Source: Aquamicrobium zhengzhouense
GTDB lineage: Bacteria > Pseudomonadota > Alphaproteobacteria > Rhizobiales > Rhizobiaceae
DNA: 64,000 nucleotides
Direction: 5' to 3'
Assembly: GCF_016124105.1 (NCBI RefSeq)
Contig: NZ_JADGMQ010000010.1
Coordinates: forward strand, 1 to 64,000
Shown: positions 35,913-44,829 of the stretch, one piece after another
Position numbering within the stretch: the first letter of the stretch is position 1
Layout: every line of letters begins with the position of its first letter
Position numbers and translations under genes: made by a program
The notes under the pieces: model-generated
Told to the model about the DNA's origin: nothing
The model's database searches: none
The model's input: only the letters and a program-made list of their open reading frames with translations

Positions 35913-36389
35913 ATGAGCCGGGTCGTCTACGGCGCGATCGCCGGACTTTGCGCCACAATGGCAATGACCGCGACGATGCGCGCACTGCACTCGACGCTGC
36001 ATCATCAGGATCGCTATCCACTGCCTCCGCGTGAAATCACGGAAACTTTGCTGCCCGTTTCGCAGCGATCCGCTGCCCTCGCCACCATCATCTCGCACTT
36101 TGCTTATGGGGCGGCGGCAGGAGCAATATTTGGTGCTTTGCCGCGCAGCACATCGGGACTTGTGTTCGGCCCTTCTGTCTGGCTGGCAAGCTATCTTGGC
36201 TGGATCCCGGGTGCCGCGATCCTGAAGCCTGCAACCCAGCACCCGCATCAGCGAAACGCGCTGATGATGGCGGCGCATCTAGTGTGGGGCGGCTGCCTCG
36301 CCTGGGGGATAAGAGAACTCGAGGCCTCCGCTGCATCAGCCTTCTCTTCCGGCCCATTGAAGGATCGACAGGAAGGACGTCTGCAATGA
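35913..36389 (+). CDS. Small membrane protein, DUF1440/DUF6789-like
   Basis: A 158-residue integral membrane protein with about four helices: VVYGAIAGLCATMAMTATMR at the start, SHFAYGAAAGAIFGALP and LVFGPSVWLASYLGWIPGAA, with HPHQRNALMMAAHLVWGG near the end. It resembles the YagU-type DUF1440/DUF6789 family of unknown function. CGGAGG is six bases before the ATG. Its stop overlaps the next start (ATGA), linking it to the Rieske oxidoreductase. Confidence 0.65.
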   Translation: MSRVVYGAIAGLCATMAMTATMRALHSTLHHQDRYPLPPREITETLLPVSQRSAALATIISHFAYGAAAGAIFGALPRSTSGLVFGPSVWLASYLGWIPGAAILKPATQHPHQRNALMMAAHLVWGGCLAWGIRELEASAASAFSSGPLKDRQEGRLQ

Positions 36390-37936
36390 GTATCGAGTTC
36401 CCATCTTTCAGCAATGTTTTCTGGCTCGATGCGGCTCAGCCTCTACACGCGTATCCTGCTCTCGACGGCCCTCTTTCCGTGGATGTAGCGATAATAGGGG
36501 GCGGCATGGCGGGTCTGCACTGCGCTTGGTACTTGCGTAACCGAGGGCTGAGGGTCGCACTGTTCGAAGGCTCCAGGATCGGCACCCAGGCAACCGGGCG
36601 GTCAACGGCCAAGATCACCTCACAGCATGGCCTTAGCTACCAGACAATCACACAGAAATTTGGTGCGGATCACGCGGCTCTCCATGCGCATCACAATCAA
36701 ATGGCTGTCCAGCATATACGCCAGATCGCCCAGTCAATCGGGCCGGCAGCGGCGCATGAGGTGCGCGATGCCTACGTCTATGCGACCACCGACGAGGAGG
36801 TCGAACAGCTGGAACGCGAGGCGGCGGCTGCGAGACAGGCGGGCATCAAGGCCGAGATCGTTGATCAGGTGCCTTTGCCATTAAAGGCGTTGGGAGCACT
36901 CCGATTTCCGGCCCAAGGGCAATTCGATCCTTTTGGATATCTTCAGGGATTGGCCGACCTCATAAGCGAAAAGATCCAGATCTTTGAGGAAAGTCGGGTG
37001 ACCTCCATCGACTACGGCCAGCCGTGTGTCTTGACGATAAATGGGCAGGAGGTGAGGGCAGCGCATGTGGTCGTCACGACCCAACAGCCGATCATCTCCC
37101 AAGGGCACTTCTTCGCCAAGGCCTTCCCCTTCGCACATGTCGTGGCGGCGGCCCCTATGCCCGCCCGACTGGATATCAATGGCATGTTCATCAATATCTC
37201 CGAGCCAAGGCGCTCACTTCGTACCACTCGCTTTGAGGACGAACGATACCTGATCGTATCAGGTGCTGAGTTTCGACCGGGAGAACCAGACGAACTTTAT
37301 GAGGCGATCGACGATCTGAGGAGGCTTCTCAAGGATAGCTTTGGGATCCGTGAACCCACCCATCTTTGGACCAACGAGGATTTCCGACCAATGGACGGCG
37401 CTGCGTTTATCGGTGCCGCGGACAGCAATCATCCGCGTCTGCTGATCGCGACAGGGTTTGCCGCGTGGGGTATCACTCAGGGAGCGGTAGCCGGAGACAT
37501 CCTCGCCAGTTGCGTCCTGGGTGAAGAGCATCCCGCCCTGCCTCTGTACGATGCAACCCGCCATAAGCCGATTGCGGGCGGAGCGCAGTTCGTCAAGGAA
37601 AACGTGAAGGCGGGAATTCATCTCTTGGGCGACCGCATACTAGGTCGAAAGACTGTTGATCTGACCGCCATAGGACCTGGCGAGGGCGCGGTCGTCGCGC
37701 ATGGTGGTGAAAAGCTTGCGGTGAGGCGCGATCCTTCCGGTGAGGTTGTGGCACTGAGTGCGATCTGCACGCATATGGGCTGCGTCGTTGATTGGAACGC
37801 GGTAGATCGCACTTGGGATTGTCCCTGTCACGGATCACGCTTCGATCAGGCTGGAGATGTGCTGACCGGTCCGGCCCGGGAGCCACTACAGCCACGGACC
37901 GTCCACATCGAGGTAACCGACGACGTCTCGGACTAG
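36386..37936 (+). CDS. FAD-dependent oxidoreductase with C-terminal Rieske domain
   Basis: A 516-residue two-domain enzyme. Residues 1 to ~390 are a DAO-type flavoprotein (GlpD/solA fold): VDVAIIGGGMAGLHCAWYL and SRIGTQATGRSTAKITSQHG. Residues ~420-516 are a Rieske [2Fe-2S] domain with both ligand pairs, CTHMGCVVDW and CPCHGSRFD. Such fusions are widespread, often called 'FAD-dependent oxidoreductase, Rieske' and found in stress islands. The electron donor or acceptor and the substrate are not known. Coupled to the DUF1440-like membrane protein by a four-base overlap. Confidence 0.85.
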   Translation: MSIEFPSFSNVFWLDAAQPLHAYPALDGPLSVDVAIIGGGMAGLHCAWYLRNRGLRVALFEGSRIGTQATGRSTAKITSQHGLSYQTITQKFGADHAALHAHHNQMAVQHIRQIAQSIGPAAAHEVRDAYVYATTDEEVEQLEREAAAARQAGIKAEIVDQVPLPLKALGALRFPAQGQFDPFGYLQGLADLISEKIQIFEESRVTSIDYGQPCVLTINGQEVRAAHVVVTTQQPIISQGHFFAKAFPFAHVVAAAPMPARLDINGMFINISEPRRSLRTTRFEDERYLIVSGAEFRPGEPDELYEAIDDLRRLLKDSFGIREPTHLWTNEDFRPMDGAAFIGAADSNHPRLLIATGFAAWGITQGAVAGDILASCVLGEEHPALPLYDATRHKPIAGGAQFVKENVKAGIHLLGDRILGRKTVDLTAIGPGEGAVVAHGGEKLAVRRDPSGEVVALSAICTHMGCVVDWNAVDRTWDCPCHGSRFDQAGDVLTGPAREPLQPRTVHIEVTDDVSD

Positions 37937-38076
37937 AGATCCTCGATTGAAAGTGAGCCGGCCAGTAAGGGGAGGGCAGCTCGCGACCCTGCCGCGTAGT
38001 CACTTGTTCCCGGTCCATCACCAAGGGGAAGGAATAGGAAATAGCATCTGAGCGCAGTTCGACTTATGGCTGGCTG

Positions 38077-38799
38077 ATGATCGGTTTCGCTCTCGGCGGT
38101 TTCTTTGACGGGATCCTCCTTCACCAGATCCTGCAATGGCATCACCTTTTGTCAGGGCTCGACGATCCGGCTGCGTCCGATCTCCGGTTTCAGATACTGA
38201 TGGACGGGCTATTCCACCTTTTGATGTATCTCCTTGCCCTGCTCGGCATCCTGCTTGTGCTGCGGCGCAGACAGAACGGGCTTCGACCCGATGGCTGGCA
38301 GATATTCAGGCTCTCCCTTCTCGGCTTCAGCACCTGGCACATCACAGATGCAGTTCTGTCATACTGGTTGCTCGGCATTCACCGGATCCGCATGGACAGC
38401 GCCCAGCCAATTGTCTGGGATGTCGCGTGGCTCATCATGTTCGGGATCCTCCCGCTCCTTATCGCTCTACGCCTGCCTCGGCTCGGCGGCCCGGCATCTT
38501 TCGCGCCTTCCATTCTCGTCACAGCCTTGGCAACCGGTTTGATGGCAGGCTTTGGCCCTGCCCTTTCCAACCCCAACGAGACGATTGTGGTCTTCCGCGG
38601 AAGCATTTCCGAGGAAGCCAAGATGAGGGCGGTTCTTCGCGCTGGTGCCGATCTACGCTGGAGTGATCCCAGCGGCAGCATCTGGGGCGTCAGCGGCATC
38701 TCCTTTGCAAGCATTCTCAATCTTTATCTCGATGGTGCCGCGCTCGTCAGCACAACGCCGATGGTTGCCGGTTGCCTTCGCTGGACCCAAAAAAGCTAG
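38077..38799 (+). CDS. DUF2243 membrane protein
   Basis: A 240-residue membrane protein. The DUF2243 motif GFALGGFFDGILLHQILQWHH opens the protein, with FHLLMYLLALLGILLVLRR and TWHITDAVLSYWLLGIHRI after it, and four or more helices. His-rich pairs (LLHQ..QWHH) suggest metal or heme ligation, but this is unproven. The ATG at 38077 has no good ribosome site and an in-frame stop lies 14 codons upstream, so the true start could be a non-ATG codon slightly upstream. The C-terminus is soluble. Confidence 0.72.
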   Translation: MIGFALGGFFDGILLHQILQWHHLLSGLDDPAASDLRFQILMDGLFHLLMYLLALLGILLVLRRRQNGLRPDGWQIFRLSLLGFSTWHITDAVLSYWLLGIHRIRMDSAQPIVWDVAWLIMFGILPLLIALRLPRLGGPASFAPSILVTALATGLMAGFGPALSNPNETIVVFRGSISEEAKMRAVLRAGADLRWSDPSGSIWGVSGISFASILNLYLDGAALVSTTPMVAGCLRWTQKS

Positions 38800-38902
38800 G
38801 CGCGTGCTCCACCGCTAGTTTCGCTGGCACCTCTTGCTACCCGTCGAAGATGATGGTCTTAGAGCTCTACAAGATCAGCTGACCAGCCGGGGATATCCGC
38901 CG

Positions 38903-39979
38903 ATGAGCGTTTCCGCCCTTTTTGACAGTTCCGCGCCAACGCCTCAGCCGCAAGAACTTACCATCCGCCGGCCTGACGACTGGCACGTCCATGTGCGCGA
39001 CGGCGAAATGATGAAGGCTGTACTGCCGTTCACCGTCGCTCAGTTTGCACGCGGCATCATCATGCCGAACCTGACGCCGCCGGTCACAACTGTTGCCGCT
39101 GCGATCGCCTATCGCGAACGCATTCTGGCAGCGCTCCCTGAAGGGGCGGACTTCACCCCGTTGATGACGTGCTACCTTACCGACAACACCGATCCGGACG
39201 AGATTGAGCGTGGCTACCGCGACGGCGTCTGGCTTGCTGCCAAGCTCTATCCGGCAGGCGCAACCACCAACGCGCATTTCGGCGTCACGGATATTGCAGC
39301 TTTGGCACCTGTGCTGGAGCGAATGGAGCAGATCGGGATGGCCGTCCTGGTACATGGCGAGGCAGTCGATCCGGATGTTGACATTTTTGACCGCGAAGCC
39401 GTCTTCATGGAGCAGAGCCTGCTCCCGCTCCTCAAGCGCCATCCCGGCCTCAAAGTCGTCATCGAGCACGCAACAACTGCGGAGACCCTCGATATTGTTC
39501 GCGAGCACAGCTCGCGTGCGGCCTGCACAATCACCGCGCATCACCTGGTCATCAACCGCACCTCCATCTTCCAGGGTGGCCTTCGTCCGCACCTTTACTG
39601 CCTTCCTGTCGCCAAGCGCGAACGGCACAGAATTGCACTGCGCAAAGCTGCCACATCGGGCGAAAGTTGCTTCATGCTTGGCACGGACACAGCGCCGCAT
39701 CCGCGCGCGAGCAAGCAAGCCGAATGCTGCTCAGCCGGTATTTTCAGCGGTGCCACCGCGTTGCAGACTTACGTCCAGGTGTTCGATGAGGAAGGCGCGC
39801 TCGACAAGTTCGAAGCCTTCGCCTCACTGAATGGCCCCCGCTTCCATGGCATCGTTCCTAATGAGGGAACCATCACCCTAGTTAAGAAGCCATCTATGGC
39901 GCTGGCTTCGGTAGCGGTAGATGGCGAGGATGTTGTGGTGTTCCAAGGCGGGCAAATGCTTCCCTGGTCGATCGCCTAA
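38903..39979 (+). CDS. pyrC: Dihydroorotase
   Basis: A 358-residue class II (PyrC) dihydroorotase of de novo pyrimidine synthesis, closing carbamoyl-aspartate to dihydroorotate. Zinc-site residues are DDWHVHVRDG (His-X-His), LAAKLYPAGATTN (carboxylated Lys), VLVHGEAVD, VIEHATT and the catalytic Asp in LGTDTAPHPR. The C-terminal ERIEL-type tail is replaced by a beta-strand segment, normal for the family. It is monocistronic here. In Hyphomicrobiales a type I dihydroorotase usually exists elsewhere, so this may be a second copy. Confidence 0.92.
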   Translation: MSVSALFDSSAPTPQPQELTIRRPDDWHVHVRDGEMMKAVLPFTVAQFARGIIMPNLTPPVTTVAAAIAYRERILAALPEGADFTPLMTCYLTDNTDPDEIERGYRDGVWLAAKLYPAGATTNAHFGVTDIAALAPVLERMEQIGMAVLVHGEAVDPDVDIFDREAVFMEQSLLPLLKRHPGLKVVIEHATTAETLDIVREHSSRAACTITAHHLVINRTSIFQGGLRPHLYCLPVAKRERHRIALRKAATSGESCFMLGTDTAPHPRASKQAECCSAGIFSGATALQTYVQVFDEEGALDKFEAFASLNGPRFHGIVPNEGTITLVKKPSMALASVAVDGEDVVVFQGGQMLPWSIA

Positions 39980-40127
39980 ACCAGTTCGACACTGTATTTT
40001 TCGGCTAACCGACAGTTCAAAGTTGTCTTGAGAGCAATAAACGGAAAAATCACGCAGCGTAATTGAATAAACACTTAACTTATCTATGGCCCTATCCGTG
40101 AGCAGGAACACTCAAGGGGGGGTTGCC

Positions 40128-42203
40128 TTGATCCGCGTATTTTCCTGCCTGGCCGATGAACACGATCATTCGTTTGTTCTGGTAGCTGCATTGGTCTGTC
40201 TCGCCGGCTCGGCGATCACCCTGCAGCTCTACGACCGGGCAAGGCGTCGCGATACCGATCGCGTCATTTGGACTATTTTGTCAGGTATCGCAGGTGGGAC
40301 TGCTATTTGGAGCACGCACTTCGTCGGCATGCTCGGTTTCAACCCGCCCGTGGATCATGCATATGAGCCCGTACTTACGCTCACCTCTTTGGCAGCCGCA
40401 ATCCTCTTTACAATCTCTGGGCTCCACATCGCGATCTCGTCCACCAACGCTCCTGGCTTCGCAATCGGCGGTGCGCTTATTGGGGTCGGCATCTGCGTCA
40501 TGCATTTCCTCGGCATGGCCGGGCTGACAGTCGCGGGCACAATTGAGTACGATCCCGTGCTGGTGCTGCTTTCTCTCTGCTTTGCTGTGGGGTTCAGTTC
40601 CCTTGCCCTCGTCAAAACAACCTATGCCCGCAATGAACGTGGCAAATGGATCGGCTTTGGAGCGCTGGTCCTTGCAATCTGCACGATGCATTTCACAGCC
40701 ATGGGTTCGGCCACGTTTCTCCCTGGGCCGGATACTGCGCTGGTAGCGCACTCCGTATCGAGCGAGTTGCTGGCCATCACCGTCGTCGCCGCAATCTCGG
40801 TCGCTACTGGAATTGCGATCTACGTGCTGGATGTGCGCTCTCACCAGGATATGGTCGAGACATATCGGCATGCGTCACTTCACGATCCGCTAACCGGCCT
40901 GCCAAATCGTGGGCATCTGGCAACATTGCTCCCCGAAGTTCTGCACGCGGCCGAGCGGGCGCGGGAACGTGTCGGCCTGCTTGTGCTCGACCTGGACCGC
41001 TTCAAGCAGATCAATGATGTCCACGGACACCTTACCGGCGACGAGATGCTGCGGCATGTATCTGCGTCGATGATGCAGGCGCTTGAGCCAAACGAACTCC
41101 TCGCACGCCTCGGCGGCGACGAGTTCGTGACAATCCGATCCGGCAATCCGACGAACCAAGAGCTGAACGAACTCGCGGCTCGTTTAAGTCGTTCGGTCTC
41201 AACGCCGCTTCCGCACACGCGCCATCATTTGTCGGTCGGTGCCAGCATCGGCATCGCGATTTTTCCCGACCACGCACAAAGAGCGGAGGAACTTCTCGCC
41301 GCCGCCGACCTTGCGATGTACCGCTCGAAGGCGATGCGAGGTCGCGATCCGATGCTCTATGATCCGTTACTCGACGAGGCGAACCGCGAAAAATCCTGCC
41401 TGGGTTTCGAGTTGCAACGGGCGCTCGCTCGCGATGAATTCGACCTGTATTACCAGCCGCTTGTCGACACCGCGACGCGTAATGTGATCGCTTTGGAGGC
41501 ACTGCTACGGTGGCGCCACCCGACCCGCGGCTTGTTGCAGCCTGGACAGTTTCTCCCAGTCGCCGAAAGGCACGGCCTGATGCTGGAAATCGGCAATTGG
41601 GCTCTCCAACGAGCTTGCGCTGATGCTGTAAAATGGCCGGCTGACCTGAGAGTGTCCGTCAATATCGCTGCAGCGCAGATCCTGGGGCAGGATCTGCCAA
41701 CTATCGTCTCCACCACCCTTGAGCGAACTGGTCTTCCTGCTGACCGGCTTGAGATAGAGATCACCGAGGACTGCATCACCGGAGATCCGGTTCGAGCGCT
41801 GGAGGTGGTCCGTCGTTTGAAAGCTCAAGGCACAACGATCGCCATGGACGATTACGGAACAGGGTATTCGTCGCTCGCGAATTTGCGGATTTTTCCCTTC
41901 GACAAATTGAAGATCGACCGCGCGTTTGTGATGGATGTCACCGAAAATCACATCTCCAGCGCCATCGTGAAGTCGACGGTCGCACTTGCGCGGGACCTTG
42001 GTATTCAGGTGACTGCAGAGGGCGTCGAACGCGAAGAGCATTTTCTCTTTCTGCAGTCCATTGGATGCACCAGTGCGCAGGGATATCTGTTCGGAAAGCC
42101 TGCACAGCTCAGCAGCCTGGATGTGATTCAGCGAGAGACGGCGGCTGGGGCCAATCCTGTTGCAGCCCGGCGCGGCATCCTGGCATTTGCTAAGGCTCGC
42201 TAA
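40128..42203 (+). CDS. MHYT-GGDEF-EAL membrane c-di-GMP enzyme
   Basis: A 691-residue protein. An N-terminal seven-helix MHYT sensor (residues ~1-235) has repeats THFVGM, MHFLGM and MHFTAM, proposed to bind copper and sense diatomic gas. A GGDEF domain follows (LARLGGDEFV, about residue 330), then an EAL domain (IALEALLRWRHP; ITED; MDDYGTGYSSL; TAEGVE). The key catalytic residues of both domains are present, so it could make and break c-di-GMP. Start: TTG 40128 with AGGGGGG seven bases upstream gives MIRVFSCL, the family's usual opening. An earlier ATG (40086) would add 14 odd residues. Confidence 0.9.
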   Translation: MIRVFSCLADEHDHSFVLVAALVCLAGSAITLQLYDRARRRDTDRVIWTILSGIAGGTAIWSTHFVGMLGFNPPVDHAYEPVLTLTSLAAAILFTISGLHIAISSTNAPGFAIGGALIGVGICVMHFLGMAGLTVAGTIEYDPVLVLLSLCFAVGFSSLALVKTTYARNERGKWIGFGALVLAICTMHFTAMGSATFLPGPDTALVAHSVSSELLAITVVAAISVATGIAIYVLDVRSHQDMVETYRHASLHDPLTGLPNRGHLATLLPEVLHAAERARERVGLLVLDLDRFKQINDVHGHLTGDEMLRHVSASMMQALEPNELLARLGGDEFVTIRSGNPTNQELNELAARLSRSVSTPLPHTRHHLSVGASIGIAIFPDHAQRAEELLAAADLAMYRSKAMRGRDPMLYDPLLDEANREKSCLGFELQRALARDEFDLYYQPLVDTATRNVIALEALLRWRHPTRGLLQPGQFLPVAERHGLMLEIGNWALQRACADAVKWPADLRVSVNIAAAQILGQDLPTIVSTTLERTGLPADRLEIEITEDCITGDPVRALEVVRRLKAQGTTIAMDDYGTGYSSLANLRIFPFDKLKIDRAFVMDVTENHISSAIVKSTVALARDLGIQVTAEGVEREEHFLFLQSIGCTSAQGYLFGKPAQLSSLDVIQRETAAGANPVAARRGILAFAKAR

Positions 42204-42234
42204 TCCTCACAGCTTGATCGGGAGCATACGAATA

Positions 42235-42254
42235 AGCCGGCGTTTCCGCCGGCT
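42235..42254 (+). terminator. Hairpin between convergent GGDEF/EAL and gloA genes
   Basis: A perfect 8-bp stem AGCCGGCG / CGCCGGCT with a TTTC tetraloop. It sits between two convergent stops and could terminate both. No strong U-run on either side. Confidence 0.5.
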
Positions 42255-42279
42255 CTCCAACACGTGGTCGTCACACCAC

Positions 42280-42720
42280 CTACCAGGTGCCAACATTCTC
42301 CATCGAGACCCACGGCTCGGCTGGCTCGAGTGATCCACCGCGATGCAGCAGTTCAATGGAAATCCCGTCAGGTGACTTGATAAAAGCCATTCGACCATCA
42401 CGGGGAGGGCGGTTGATGGTGACGCCTCGATCCATCAGCATCTGGCAATACTCGTAGATATTCTCGACCTCGTAGGCGAGGTGACCGAAGTTCCTGCCTC
42501 CGGTATATTCCTCGGGATCCCAATTGTAGGTGAGTTCAACAGTCGGCGCTCCGCCAGAACGCGTAGCTTCGACATCATCCGGCGCAGCAAGGAAGACAAG
42601 GGTGAACCGCCCCGCCTCGTGATCCATGCGTCGCACTTCGACCAGGCCCATGATGTCGCGGTAGAACTCGAGCGACTTGTCGAGATCGGTGACGCGCACC
42701 ATCGTGTGTAAATATTTCAT
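42280..42720 (-). CDS. gloA: Lactoylglutathione lyase (glyoxalase I)
   Basis: A 146-residue metal-dependent lyase that detoxifies methylglyoxal with glutathione. The four metal ligands are visible: His in [12 protein letters not shown], Glu in [12 protein letters not shown], His in NFGHLAYEV and Glu in [21 protein letters not shown] and [13 protein letters not shown] are characteristic. The start [10 protein letters not shown] at 42720 is the family start. The longer open frame upstream is not coding. Confidence 0.92.
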   Translation of the reverse strand: MKYLHTMVRVTDLDKSLEFYRDIMGLVEVRRMDHEAGRFTLVFLAAPDDVEATRSGGAPTVELTYNWDPEEYTGGRNFGHLAYEVENIYEYCQMLMDRGVTINRPPRDGRMAFIKSPDGISIELLHRGGSLEPAEPWVSMENVGTW

Positions 42721-42931
42721 CGTGAGAACCCTTCCACGTAAAGCCACTTGAAGGCTGTCCTCACCAGAATATAAGTCGCAACACCTAAGAACCAGCCTGG
42801 GATATCAATGTCCTGTGGCTTAACGCGCGATGGAGAACGGCTGGAACGAAAGCATTAACCAGACCCGCGTTATTCCGCCTCTCGGCTACCTCCAATCACA
42901 GGAAAGTCAGTGCCGCGCCCTCACGAATCCG

Positions 42932-42960
42932 TTGACAATATTGCGGTGCACACTTATCAA
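42932..42960 (+). promoter_or_regulatory. Promoter of the tetR-RND operon
   Basis: A perfect -35 (TTGACA, 42932-42937) is followed after 17 bases by TATCAA (42955-42960), 30 bases before the TetR ATG. The last two bases of the -10 fall inside the palindrome at 42959. Confidence 0.6.
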
Positions 42961-42974
42961 CCAACCGGTTGGTT
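42959..42974 (+). promoter_or_regulatory. 16-bp perfect palindrome, likely TetR operator
   Basis: AACCAACCGGTTGGTT reads the same on both strands and covers the start-site region immediately after the -10 of the operon promoter. Size and placement match a TetR-family operator, so the regulator just downstream probably represses itself and the pump by blocking RNA polymerase. Confidence 0.65.
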
Positions 42975-42989
42975 ACTATTGGAAACAGC

Positions 42990-43586
42990 ATGTCACGCCC
43001 CAGAACGATCGACCAAAGTCAAATACTTGACGCCGCGGAGGCGGTGGTCGCCAGGGATGGTGCGGCGCGCCTGACCCTTGATGCCGTTGCTATAGCGGCC
43101 GGTATCAGCAAGGCGAGCGTGATCTACGACTACAAATCCAAACAGGCTCTGATCCGGGCGGTGATTGAACGCCGCGTTTCTGAAGAGCAGGAAAAGCTGC
43201 GCCTTGCAACGGAGAAGCTTGGTACAGGAACCGATGTACACCTTCGCGCGCGGATTAACGTCATCAGCGACAATGCGAGAGATTTGCCGGAGGCAGTGGC
43301 CTTCAATCTTCTTTCGGCGATGGCGCAGGATGCGGATCTGCGCAGCCTCATGAATGATACCTACCGCGCCGAGCTGGAGGCGATCCTCGAGAGTTCGACC
43401 AACAAGCGCGCGGCAATTGTCGCTTTTCTTGCACTTGAAGGAGTACGGTGTCTGGAAGTTCTCGGCTTCGTCCGTTGGCCGGACGACAAACGTGCCGAGA
43501 TCATGCGCGATATTGAGGGTCTGATTTCAGAGAAAATTCCTGTCAGACCGCCGAGGGACCTGTCTCCCGTCCCCGTCAAAAACTGA
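42990..43586 (+). CDS. TetR-family repressor of an RND efflux pump
   Basis: A 198-residue regulator. HTH residues ~8-52 contain SQILDAAEAVVARDGAARLT and AAGISKASVIYDYKSKQALI. The C-terminal ligand domain has little conservation. It opens an operon with membrane-fusion and pump genes (52-base and 6-base gaps), the standard arrangement for drug-responsive control. A perfect palindrome overlaps its promoter. ATG 42990 (GGAAACAGC upstream) is chosen over 42969, which lies inside the operator. Confidence 0.88.
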   Translation: MSRPRTIDQSQILDAAEAVVARDGAARLTLDAVAIAAGISKASVIYDYKSKQALIRAVIERRVSEEQEKLRLATEKLGTGTDVHLRARINVISDNARDLPEAVAFNLLSAMAQDADLRSLMNDTYRAELEAILESSTNKRAAIVAFLALEGVRCLEVLGFVRWPDDKRAEIMRDIEGLISEKIPVRPPRDLSPVPVKN

Positions 43587-43638
43587 CATTCCGCTTCAAA
43601 CCATTTCCATTTTTCATACGCCAACCAGGTCCGAATCC

Positions 43639-44823
43639 ATGAAGGCTTTTTCACGTCCAGTCCAACTGGCAGGTTCGCTGTTGTTACTTTTGTCGGTCGC
43701 AGCCTGCGGTGAATCCGAGGGCAGTTCGGCAGCAGCTCCCGCCATGCCGCCAGCTGCGGTCAGCTTTGTCGAAGCGAAGCCGGAACCGATTGCAGTAACG
43801 AACGAGCTTCCGGGCCGTGTCGCTCCCGTGCGCATCGCCGAAGTCCGACCACGAGTGTCGGGGATAATCACAGAGCGCGTGTTCGAACAGGGCAGCATGG
43901 TCTCGGAGGGCGACGTGCTTTACCGCATCGATCCCGAACCGTTCCGCGTTCAGGTCGAAAGCGCCAAGGCGACGCTTCTGCGTGCCGAGGCCTCCCAGCT
44001 CCTTGCCAAACAGCAGGCTGATCGTCAGCAGGAGCTGCGTGAGCGCAAAATTGCGAGCGACCAGCAGCGAGACAGCGCAGTGGCGATGCTGGCGCAGGCC
44101 AACGCCGATGTAGCCGCCGCCAAGGCCGGCCTTGACGCCGCACAGCTCAACCTCGAATACGCTGAGGTGAAAGCGCCGATCGCGGGCCGAATTGGCAGGG
44201 CAATGGTCACCGAAGGTGCCTTGGTCAGCAGCAGCGTGAGCCTGGCTACCGTTCAGCAGATCGATCCGGTTTACATCGATTTCACCCAGTCATCCTCCGA
44301 CCTCATGCGTCTGCGCCAGGCGCTGGAAGCTGGAGTTCTCAACAGCCCAGCTCCCGGTGAAGCCAAAGTGAAGATCCTGATGGACGACGGCAGCGCTTAC
44401 GAGCATCCGGGGACGTTGCTGTTCTCCGAAGCCACGGTCGACCCAACCACCGGGCAGATTACGCTGCGTGCCGAGGTTCCTAACCCTGACGGCCATCTTC
44501 TGCCCGGCCTATACGTTCGCATCCTCATCGAACAGGGAGTTGAAAACGCTGCCATCGCAGTACCTCAGCAGGCAATTCAGCGCGACGCCGGCGGCAACTC
44601 TTTCGTTTACGTCGTCAATGGTGAGAACATTCCTGAGGTGCGGCAGATCCGAACGGGCCGCAACATCGGCGACCGTGCGGTGATCGATCACGGAATCGCT
44701 GAAGGCGACAAGGTTGTCGTGGAAGGCTTCCAGAAGATGCGTCCCGGCGCGCCGGTTGCCCCGCAGGAGTGGAACGCGACGCCCCAAACCTCAGCTACGG
44801 CTGAAGACGCCAACGAGGGATAA
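43639..44823 (+). CDS. RND efflux periplasmic adaptor lipoprotein (AcrA/MexA-like)
   Basis: A 394-residue membrane-fusion protein. The signal peptide ends in a lipobox, LLLSVAACGE, so Cys would be lipidated and anchored to the inner membrane. Core segments are the LPGRVAPVRIAEVRPRVSGI beta-barrel entry, the alpha-hairpin (about 100-160) and the lipoyl half ITERVFEQGSMVSEGDVLYR. It links the RND pump to an outer-membrane channel. No TolC-type gene follows, so the channel must be encoded elsewhere. Confidence 0.92.
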   Translation: MKAFSRPVQLAGSLLLLLSVAACGESEGSSAAAPAMPPAAVSFVEAKPEPIAVTNELPGRVAPVRIAEVRPRVSGIITERVFEQGSMVSEGDVLYRIDPEPFRVQVESAKATLLRAEASQLLAKQQADRQQELRERKIASDQQRDSAVAMLAQANADVAAAKAGLDAAQLNLEYAEVKAPIAGRIGRAMVTEGALVSSSVSLATVQQIDPVYIDFTQSSSDLMRLRQALEAGVLNSPAPGEAKVKILMDDGSAYEHPGTLLFSEATVDPTTGQITLRAEVPNPDGHLLPGLYVRILIEQGVENAAIAVPQQAIQRDAGGNSFVYVVNGENIPEVRQIRTGRNIGDRAVIDHGIAEGDKVVVEGFQKMRPGAPVAPQEWNATPQTSATAEDANEG

Positions 44824-44829
44824 GCCCAG

